Shown here piece by piece: positions 20,343 to 26,007 of a DNA stretch of 26,007 nt. The notes beneath the pieces are model-generated. The model worked only from the letters and a program-made list of their open reading frames with translations, searched no databases and was not told where the DNA came from. This DNA comes from Oscillospiraceae bacterium. GTDB taxonomy: Bacteria > Bacillota_A > Clostridia > Oscillospirales > Oscillospiraceae. Position numbers and translations under genes: made by a program. The DNA lies in contig JAFYVA010000089.1 in the NCBI GenBank assembly GCA_017549325.1, positions 1 through 26,007 of the forward strand, written 5' to 3'. The number at the start of each line of letters is the position of its first letter. Positions within the stretch are counted from its first letter, which is position 1.

Positions 20343-22297
20343 CTTGCAGCCTCCTCTTTCACGATGGCAGCCATCTCGTCCCAGTGTGCCTCCATCTCTG
20401 CCACCAGCTTGAACTGGGTGCGGCAGCGGTCGAGGTTGTGCTCGGGACGGTGGATGCGGAAGTAGTGGTCGCCCTGCAGATAGTCGGTGAGGAAACGGAC
20501 ACCGCACTCCAGCGTCATGGTCTTGGCGCCGTAGTGGAGGGTCTCGATCTCACGGTCGGTGAGGTCGCAGGCGGAGAGGAAACCGCGGGTGTAGATACGG
20601 AACAGGTCCAGATTGACCTTCACCTTGTCCAGATCCTTCTCGTCCTCGGCAGCGGTAGAGGCGCCGAAACGGATGGAGTCGCCGAAGTCGTAGGCGGCCA
20701 GACCGGGCATCACGGTGTCCAGATCGATAACGCACAGAGCCTTACGGGTGGTGGCGTCCAGCATGACGTTGTTGAGCTTGGTGTCGTTGTGGGTCACGCG
20801 CAGGGGCAGCTCGCCGCTCTGGCGCATACGCTGCAGCGTACCGGCCCACTCCTCGCGCTGGAGTGCGAAGTCGATCTCGGCCTGCACGTCCTTGGCGCGG
20901 CCCATCACATCCTTCTCCAGCGCCTCGCGGAAGATGCGGTAGCGGTCAATGGTGTTGTGGAAGTTGGGGATGGGCTCGGTGAGGGTCTCAGCGGGGAACT
21001 CCTCCAAGAGCTTCTGGAACGCACCGAAGGCCACGGCGCTCTGATAGAAATCCTCGGGGGTCTCCGCTGCCTGCAGGCAGATGCTGTCCTCGACGAAATC
21101 GTAGACGCGGTAGTGACCGGTCTCGTCGGTGTAGTAGGGCTTGCCGTCCAGGGTATGCACCATGGTCATGGCGCCGCGGGGATCGGCGGTACGCTCGGCG
21201 GTGAACTTGGTCACAGCGGCGATGTTGTTCATGAGGCCCTCCACATCGAAGGCATCGGAGATGCGCTGGAGGATGTAGCGGCGGCCGGTGGTGGTCACCA
21301 GCAGATAGGTGGCGTTGATGTGGCCGAAGCCGTAACGCTCGATAGAGAGGGGTGCGCCCTCCAGCTGGAAGTGATAGGCGGCGGCAGGCTCCATCCACAG
21401 CTTGTCGGGATAGATCTTCTTGGCCTTCATCTCGGCCACGGCATCCTTCACGCTCTGCAGATCCTCGGCGTAGGTGACGCCGTACCACACATCGGGAGTG
21501 GGCAGCACGCGGATGGTGCCCAGACCCTCCTGCAGCTGGGCGTTGGCCACAGTGGGCAGGAAGTACTCGCACTTGAGGGGGTTCTTGGAGAGGTTCTCGT
21601 CCAGGAATGCAGGGAAGCGGCCCACGAACTGATCGAGGATCTCACGCTGGAAGCCCCACAGGTTCATGGACACGGTGGTCTGACCGGGCAGATGGACGAA
21701 GTTGGTGCCGTCCTCGGTGTAGGCGGCGTCCTCGCCGCGCTTCTCGATGTGGGTGCGCTCGGTGACACTGCGGAGGTACCCGCCCTCCACCTCGCACACG
21801 CCGCGGGCAACGCTGCCGCTCTCGGTGACGGTGTTGATGAGGTTATAGCCCACCATGGCGTGCTCATTGGCAGGACGCTCTTCCTTGAGGAAGTCGAAAA
21901 TGGTCTGCATGGCGCGGGTGCCGTAATAGTCGTCGGCGTTCAGCACGGCGAAGGGGCCGTCGATGGCCTCAGCGGCGCAGGCGATGGCGTGGCCGGTGCC
22001 CCAGGGCTTGGTGCGGCCCTCGGGGACAGTGTAGCCCTCGGGGATCTTCTCCACCTCCTGGAACACGTACTTCACCTCAAAGTACTTCTCCATGCGCTCG
22101 CCGATGACCTCGCGGAAATCGTCCTCGATGGCCTTCTTGATGATAAAGACCACCTTGCGGAAGCCGGCCTTCCATGCATCGTACAGGGAATAGTCGATAA
22201 TGATCTGGTTGTTGTCGTCAATAGGCGCGATCTGCTTGAGGCCGCCGAAGCGGGAACCCATGCCCGCTGCCATAATTACCAATACAGGCTCTCTCAT
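20339..22297 (-). CDS. Bifunctional NDP-sugar pyrophosphorylase / N-acetylhexosamine 1-kinase fusion
   Basis: This 652-residue protein joins two enzymes. Residues 1-300 are a nucleotidyltransferase: AAGMGSRFGGLKQ (10-22) is the nucleotide and phosphate loop with its catalytic Lys, and NADDYYG (120-126) holds the metal-binding Asp. Residues about 307-652 are an APH-fold sugar kinase like NahK/LnpB: FGHINATYLL (324-333), catalytic HND (503-505), metal site IDLDTVMPG (524-532) and YDFGDSIRFGASTAAEDE (536-553). The kinase would make a sugar 1-phosphate (GlcNAc, GalNAc, Gal or similar) and the other half would activate it to a UDP-sugar. The domain order is the reverse of the reaction order. AAGGAG precedes the ATG, and the stop overlaps galE. 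Family assignment is firm; the exact sugar is inferred. Confidence 0.9.
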   Translation of the reverse strand: MREPVLVIMAAGMGSRFGGLKQIAPIDDNNQIIIDYSLYDAWKAGFRKVVFIIKKAIEDDFREVIGERMEKYFEVKYVFQEVEKIPEGYTVPEGRTKPWGTGHAIACAAEAIDGPFAVLNADDYYGTRAMQTIFDFLKEERPANEHAMVGYNLINTVTESGSVARGVCEVEGGYLRSVTERTHIEKRGEDAAYTEDGTNFVHLPGQTTVSMNLWGFQREILDQFVGRFPAFLDENLSKNPLKCEYFLPTVANAQLQEGLGTIRVLPTPDVWYGVTYAEDLQSVKDAVAEMKAKKIYPDKLWMEPAAAYHFQLEGAPLSIERYGFGHINATYLLVTTTGRRYILQRISDAFDVEGLMNNIAAVTKFTAERTADPRGAMTMVHTLDGKPYYTDETGHYRVYDFVEDSICLQAAETPEDFYQSAVAFGAFQKLLEEFPAETLTEPIPNFHNTIDRYRIFREALEKDVMGRAKDVQAEIDFALQREEWAGTLQRMRQSGELPLRVTHNDTKLNNVMLDATTRKALCVIDLDTVMPGLAAYDFGDSIRFGASTAAEDEKDLDKVKVNLDLFRIYTRGFLSACDLTDREIETLHYGAKTMTLECGVRFLTDYLQGDHYFRIHRPEHNLDRCRTQFKLVAEMEAHWDEMAAIVKEEAAR

Positions 22298-22348
22298 ACT
22301 CGTATTGCTCCTTTTTAATCATCTAATATTGTATGCTTCTTTTCTATA

Positions 22349-22432
22349 TCAGATGCCACAAGGTGGTGTATAGCCGTCCAGCCAGCGCCGATCGCCGATG
22401 CTGTAGGGCACATAGATCGAAACGATTCCCAT
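22349..22432 (-). CDS. Possible 27-residue ORF between permease and fusion gene
   Basis: A short frame starts at ATG 22432, seven bases after AGGAG, and ends at TGA 22351-22349. It encodes MGIVSIYVPYSIGDRRWLDG followed by YTPPCGI. It lies in the 173-base gap between the second permease and the fusion gene, in operon orientation. It has no recognised homology, no signal peptide and one Cys near the end. It could be a small protein, a leader peptide affecting translation of the fusion, or a decayed gene end. The good ribosome site is the only positive evidence. Confidence 0.4.
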   Translation of the reverse strand: MGIVSIYVPYSIGDRRWLDGYTPPCGI

Positions 22433-22470
22433 AACAGTTCTCCTAAAACAGGAACAGATTGGTTGAATGC

Positions 22471-23322
22471 TTATCCCTTCACGCCGCCGGCGGCCAGGCC
22501 GCTGGTGAGGTTCTTCTCGATGCACATGAAGAGGATGACGACGGGGATGATGGCGAAGATGGAGGAAGAGAACAGATACTGCCACTCGATGATGTTGTAG
22601 CCGTTGAAGATGTTGATACCAACAGTCAAGGGCTTGATGGTCTCGGTGGAGATGAGGCACAGGGCCACGGTGTACTCGTTCCATGCGTTGATGAAGATGA
22701 AGATCAGGGTGGTGACGATGCCGGGGGCAGCCACGGGCAGCAGCACCTTGATCATGGCCTGCACGCGGTTGCAGCCGTCGATGGTGGCGGCCTGCTCCAT
22801 CTCGGCGGAGATGGACATGAAGGTACCGCGCAGCAGCCAGATGGTAAAGGCCTGGTTGAAAGCGGCGTTGATGAAGATCAGACCCAGCAGCGTATTGGTC
22901 AGGCTCATGGTCTGCATCACCTTGTAGATACCGATCAGCAGCACCACGGGAGCGAACATCTGGGAGACGATGATGAAGCCCAGGAACGCGGTCTGACCCT
23001 TGAACTTCATGCGGGCCAGGGCATAGGCGGCGGGGATACCGCAGATCATGGCGATGAGGGTGGATCCGCCGGCGATGATGATGGAGTTGAGCATATACTT
23101 GCCCATGGGTGCGCGGGACCAGATATCAAGGAAGTTGGACCAGACCCACTCCTGAGGGAACACGGTGCCGTTCATGGAGAAGATCTCGCTGCGGCTCTTC
23201 AGCGCAGTGCAGAACATGACGAAGTAGGGGTAGAGGATGACCACGCAGATCACGACGATCACGAAATACAGCACAATGCGCTTTAAGAGCTTACCGTAAT
23301 TGACAGTCAGATTGTTATTCAT
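22471..23322 (-). CDS. Sugar ABC transporter permease (MalG/UgpE-type)
   Basis: This 283-residue membrane protein has about six helices and belongs to the CUT1 carbohydrate importer permeases. The EAA coupling loop is EMEQAATIDGCNRVQAMIKVLLPVAAPG (about 190-217), seen here as MEQAATIDGC and LLPVAAPG. The FINAWNEYTVAL segment (about 231-242) is typical of the MalG partner. It starts two bases after the first permease stop, with AAAGGAGAGG upstream. It pairs with the preceding permease. No ATPase is encoded here, as usual for CUT1 systems that share MsmK/UgpC-type ATPases. Confidence 0.93.
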   Translation of the reverse strand: MNNNLTVNYGKLLKRIVLYFVIVVICVVILYPYFVMFCTALKSRSEIFSMNGTVFPQEWVWSNFLDIWSRAPMGKYMLNSIIIAGGSTLIAMICGIPAAYALARMKFKGQTAFLGFIIVSQMFAPVVLLIGIYKVMQTMSLTNTLLGLIFINAAFNQAFTIWLLRGTFMSISAEMEQAATIDGCNRVQAMIKVLLPVAAPGIVTTLIFIFINAWNEYTVALCLISTETIKPLTVGINIFNGYNIIEWQYLFSSSIFAIIPVVILFMCIEKNLTSGLAAGGVKG

Positions 23323-23324
23323 GA

Positions 23325-24221
23325 TTATTCCTCTCCTTTCTTCAGAGTAGACACCATGTAGACGCTGGCGCAGATGAGGAGGATCACAAAGCCGATGACG
23401 GACACGGCGGCAGCCTCACCCTGCTTGCCGTTATAGAAGGCCAGCTTGTACAGGTAGGTGACCAGCGTGTCGGTGCGGCTGGCGGGGTCGCCCTTGGTCA
23501 TGGTCCAGACGATGGGGAAGGAGTTGAACACATAGATGATGTTCAGCACGGTGGCCACCGTCAGGCTGGGCTTGACCAGAGGCACGGTGATCTTGAACAG
23601 CTTCTGCCAGTAGGAAGCGCCGTCCACCGTAGCGGCCTCATAGTAGGAATCGTCGATGCTCTGGAGGCCCGACAATGCGGTAAAGCAGACGAAGGGGATG
23701 GTCACGAAAATACCGCAGGCGATCTCCCATGCAAACCAAGCCGCAGGCGTAGGCGTCCAGTTGATGTTGGCAGAGATGATACCCAGAGACTTCAGCAGGG
23801 TGTTCAGTGCGCCGAAATCGTTATCCAGCATGAACTTCCATGCAGTGGCCTGAATGACCAGGGTGGTAGCCCAGGGGAAGACCACGATGGCGCGAGCGAT
23901 CTTGCGGCCGCGGAACTTATTGTTCAGCAGCAGGGCCAGAATGAAGCCCAAAAGAGTGGACAGGCACACCACCACCACCGTCCAGATGGCGGTATTGCGC
24001 AGCACCAGCATGAACTTATCGCTGGAGAGCACCTTGGTGAAGTTATCAAACCAGATGAACTCCTTGATCAGGCCCGTCTTGGTGACACGGCTGAAGGCCA
24101 TGCGGAACACGGAGAAGATGGGGATGATGATGAAGATGAACATCAACACGATGCTGGGCAGGATCCACAGATAGGGCTCCGTCCTGCGCAGCAGATAGCG
24201 GGGCGTCTTGTTTCGTTTCAC
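23325..24221 (-). CDS. Sugar ABC transporter permease (MalF/UgpA-type)
   Basis: This 298-residue membrane protein with six helices is the other half of the CUT1 channel. The coupling loop reads YEAATVDGASYWQKLFKITV (about 203-222), followed by PLVKPSLTVATVLNIIYVFNSF. A basic N-terminus precedes the first helix. The start is GTG at 24221, preceded by GGGAGGTA at good spacing; no better ATG exists nearby. It follows the binding-protein gene after a gap with two large hairpins and precedes the second permease by two bases. Confidence 0.93.
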   Translation of the reverse strand: MKRNKTPRYLLRRTEPYLWILPSIVLMFIFIIIPIFSVFRMAFSRVTKTGLIKEFIWFDNFTKVLSSDKFMLVLRNTAIWTVVVVCLSTLLGFILALLLNNKFRGRKIARAIVVFPWATTLVIQATAWKFMLDNDFGALNTLLKSLGIISANINWTPTPAAWFAWEIACGIFVTIPFVCFTALSGLQSIDDSYYEAATVDGASYWQKLFKITVPLVKPSLTVATVLNIIYVFNSFPIVWTMTKGDPASRTDTLVTYLYKLAFYNGKQGEAAAVSVIGFVILLICASVYMVSTLKKGEE

Positions 24222-24283
24222 GGGGGTACCTCCCTGTTATGTAGTAAAATTTCTCTTTGCTTACTCTCTTACATAAGCGACTA

Positions 24284-24341
24284 TTGCAGCCGCTTTCAAA
24301 ACGCTGTTCATTTCAGAAAAGCGCATTGAAAGGGGCTGCAA
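24284..24341 (-). repeat. Long hairpin in binding-protein/permease gap
   Basis: TTGCAGCCGCTTTCAA (24284-24299) pairs with TTGAAAGGGGCTGCAA (24326-24341) with one mismatch, extended by CGC/GCG inside. It is probably an mRNA stabiliser or partial terminator on the minus-strand transcript. Confidence 0.6.
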
Positions 24342-24349
24342 GGGGTAAG

Positions 24350-24381
24350 ATGGGCCGGGTCAAAGGTTTGACCCGGCCCAT
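24350..24381 (-). terminator. Strong hairpin after binding-protein gene (attenuator-like)
   Basis: ATGGGCCGGGTCAAA (24350-24364) pairs perfectly with TTTGACCCGGCCCAT (24367-24381). On the minus-strand RNA it is followed by CTTACCCCTT, not a U tract, so it more likely protects the upstream mRNA 3' end than terminates fully. Confidence 0.6.
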
Positions 24382-24418
24382 GCGTTGAGCCTTGTTTTAC
24401 AGCTCGCTGGCTATGTAA

Positions 24419-25660
24419 TTAGCCGGCGATCTCGGACTGCAGAGCAGAGAGCAGCTCCTGAGCGTTGCCGCCCAGCAGGACCTGCTGCTGAACATCGATG
24501 ACGCCCTGCTTCACATCAGCCCACTCAGCCTTGGCGGCGGGGTAGAACTTAGCGGAGCCAATAACATCGATCCAAGCGGACATACCGGGATCAGCAGCGG
24601 CGCACAGCTCGTTACCGGTGGAGGTAGCGGGCAGGAAGTCCTCCATCAGAACCCACTCAGAGTAGGGCTGATCGTCATAGAAAGCGTCCACAACGGCGGT
24701 GATGGCAGCCATCTCAGCGTCGCTACGGCCTTCCTCGGCGAAGCACATGATACGGTCCATAACACCGACGGAAGCACCGGCAGCAGCACCGTTAACGGGC
24801 AGGGAAGCGATACCGTAGTTGATGGGGTTGGCGTTGGACTCGCAGTACTTGGAGATCTGGTTGGGGCCGATCATCATAGCGACCTGACCGTTAGCGAACA
24901 TCTCCTGCAGGTCATAGCGGGTCTCGGTGGTGGGATCCTGGTTGGTCAGGCCGGCCTTGACCAGACCGACGATGTACTCAACGGCCTCGACGTTGGCAGC
25001 GCTGTCCAGAGCCCAGTTGCCCTCGGCGTCAACGAAGCCGCCGCCGTTGTTCCAGGCATAGTAAGCGAAGCAAGCCTGACCCTCATCGGTGGTCATGTCA
25101 ACGCCCCAGGGATAGATGTTGGCATCGTAAGCCTTGATAGCCTCGCAAGCAGCGGTCAGCTCGTCCCAAGTGGTGGGAACCTCAACACCGGCAGCAGCCA
25201 GGATGTCGGCGTTGTAGTACAGAGCGCGGGCGGAAGCCAGATCGGGGACAGCCCAGACGGTGCCGTCGACGACGGACTCAGCCAGGAAAGAGGGGAAGAA
25301 CTTGGCATAGGTCTCGGCGGAAACCCACTCCTCGGCGGGCAGCAGCAGGCCGTCAGCCTGATAGTCTGCAAACACATCGATGTTCAGCAGGTCGGGAGCC
25401 TCGCCGTTGGCAACACGGGTGTTGACCACGGTGTAGATGTCGTTCCAGGAGACGACGTCAACCACCAGATCGATACCCTCGTTGGCAGCCTCGAACTTCT
25501 GCTCGAAGCCAACCCACCAGTTGGCGGTCTCATTGCCGTACTGAGCGGCGATCACGGTGACGGTGGTCTTGCCATCGTCAGCAGCGGGAGCCTTCTCGCC
25601 GCAGGCGACCAGACCGAAGACCATCACCAGGGCCAGAAGCAGAGCAATTGCTTTCTTCAT
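24419..25660 (-). CDS. Family 1 extracellular sugar-binding lipoprotein
   Basis: This 413-residue ABC solute-binding lipoprotein has a signal peptide, lipobox LVAC with C20 and mature start CGEKAPA. The binding domain starts at about 32 (TTVTVIAAQYGNE). Typical family 1 features are VVSWNDIYTVVNTRVANGEAPDLL (about 68-91), DILAAAGVEVPTTWDEL (about 153-169) with the alternating sugar-stacking Trp/Tyr residues nearby, and GQVAMMIGPNQ. It captures the carbohydrate for the two downstream permeases. TAGGAGG precedes the ATG at 25660. It is separated from the permeases by stable hairpins, which would allow higher expression. Ligand identity is not readable; the downstream enzymes suggest a hexosamine- or galactose-containing sugar. 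Confidence 0.92.
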   Translation of the reverse strand: MKKAIALLLALVMVFGLVACGEKAPAADDGKTTVTVIAAQYGNETANWWVGFEQKFEAANEGIDLVVDVVSWNDIYTVVNTRVANGEAPDLLNIDVFADYQADGLLLPAEEWVSAETYAKFFPSFLAESVVDGTVWAVPDLASARALYYNADILAAAGVEVPTTWDELTAACEAIKAYDANIYPWGVDMTTDEGQACFAYYAWNNGGGFVDAEGNWALDSAANVEAVEYIVGLVKAGLTNQDPTTETRYDLQEMFANGQVAMMIGPNQISKYCESNANPINYGIASLPVNGAAAGASVGVMDRIMCFAEEGRSDAEMAAITAVVDAFYDDQPYSEWVLMEDFLPATSTGNELCAAADPGMSAWIDVIGSAKFYPAAKAEWADVKQGVIDVQQQVLLGGNAQELLSALQSEIAG

Positions 25661-25721
25661 TAGATTTTCCTCCTAATAAAAATTAAAAAACAAATTCCGA
25701 TATGTTGCAGTGTTCACCCGA

Positions 25722-25756
25722 TGTGTACACACAACACAAAAGGGTCCATGACCCTT
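25722..25756. promoter_or_regulatory. Two palindromes at the start of the sugar-operon transcript
   Basis: AAGGGTC-CAT-GACCCTT (25740-25756) begins at the predicted transcription start, and TGTGTACACA (25722-25731) follows it. Either could be a repressor operator; the first could also fold as a 5' hairpin. The remainder of 25661-25935 is AT-rich and without a credible gene. Confidence 0.4.
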
Positions 25757-25763
25757 CGGGGTA

Positions 25764-25792
25764 ATATTACTATAAATTTACCCTTTCGTCAA
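25764..25792 (-). promoter_or_regulatory. Main promoter of sugar-uptake operon
   Basis: On the minus strand TTGACG (25792-25787), 17 bp, TAATAT (25769-25764). The leader to the ATG is about 97 nt. Confidence 0.75.
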
Positions 25793-25935
25793 CAAAAAAG
25801 TTCCCTTTTTCGCACTTTTTTCTAATTCCCATATTTTTCGGAAACAAAAGTTTCTTCCACAGAGACAGCGTTTACAGTTTTTGGAAGTTATGCTCAATAA
25901 GCGTACTTGTGTCCGCTATACGAGCACACCGCACA

Positions 25936-26007
25936 TCACTCCGCCCCTTGGACATCCCGGCGCTCCACGGTAAGGAACAGCACTGCCGTGCCCAGCGCCG
26001 CCATCAC
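25936..26007 (-). CDS. 3' end of a gene running off the window (probable membrane protein)
   Basis: The last 23 codons before TGA (25938-25936) read VMAALGTAVLFLTVERRDVQ and then GAE. A hydrophobic segment followed by a charged tail would suit the final helix of a transporter such as an MFS protein, but this is too little to assign. The remainder lies beyond position 26007. Confidence 0.5.
   Translation of the reverse strand: MMAALGTAVLFLTVERRDVQGAE

Noticed and set aside
20384..22318. A 644-codon open frame on the plus strand opposite the fusion gene
   Set aside because: It is a shadow of the strongly supported pyrophosphorylase-kinase gene; no domain was recognisable and there is no ribosome site.
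24317..24385. A 22-codon frame starting in the hairpin after the binding-protein gene
   Set aside because: It has no ribosome site, and its sequence is explained by the two stem-loops.
25706..25748. An 11-codon leader frame in the sugar-operon 5' region starting at the ATG inside the palindrome
   Set aside because: There is no convincing ribosome site and the ATG falls at the centre of a palindrome near the transcription start.

Overview
The window looks like chromosomal DNA of a GC-rich, strictly anaerobic Firmicute, most likely a gut member of the Oscillospiraceae or a related Clostridia family. This is an inference from style and content: strong AGGAGG ribosome binding sites, sigma-A promoters (several with an extended -10, TGnTATACT), many A/T-flanked hairpin terminators, three lipoprotein binding proteins with MKK...LVAC-GEKAPA leaders, an ECF S component, a plant-type acyl-ACP thioesterase and CutC. 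No rRNA, tRNA, CRISPR array, phage gene or transposase gene was recognised.

Region 1 (1-303) is a dense cluster of palindromic repeats. It holds an element with three tandem hairpins, then a 120-bp pair of elements in inverted orientation. Region 2 (302-2977) has a Crp/Fnr-type regulator divergent from an ECF S component, then a CcdA-TlpA thiol-redox pair. Region 3 (2997-3458) is a DUF559 (VSR-like) nuclease gene enclosed between inverted copies of a repeat built like those in region 1. Region 4 (3506-5938) has an acyl-ACP thioesterase divergent from a ferredoxin-domain protein, followed by a short-chain dehydrogenase. The promoters of the ECF S gene, ccdA and the ferredoxin gene share one layout: an inverted repeat centred 28.5-29.5 bp upstream of an extended -10, with no good -35. 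That is where a Crp/Fnr class II activator binds, so these genes may form a small local redox regulon.

Region 5 (6062-12059) has a uroporphyrinogen-decarboxylase-family protein converging on a complete Liv-type ABC importer (binding protein, LivG, LivF, LivH, LivM). Region 6 (12349-15702) has a small SnoaL/NTF2-like protein converging on a TRAP importer (DctQ-DctM-DctP). Region 7 (16103-17802) has a ZIP metal transporter divergent from CutC.

Region 8 (17860-25660, minus strand) is a carbohydrate locus: an ABC sugar importer (family 1 binding protein and two permeases), a possible 27-residue ORF, a fusion of an NDP-sugar pyrophosphorylase with an N-acetylhexosamine 1-kinase (NahK/LnpB-like), GalE, and an unusual ROK/ASKHA-type protein. 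Together these would import a sugar, phosphorylate it at C1, activate it to a UDP-sugar and epimerise it. This resembles the lacto-N-biose/galacto-N-biose route of bifidobacteria, but no phosphorylase or glycosidase is visible here. The window ends in the last codons of another minus-strand gene, probably a membrane protein.
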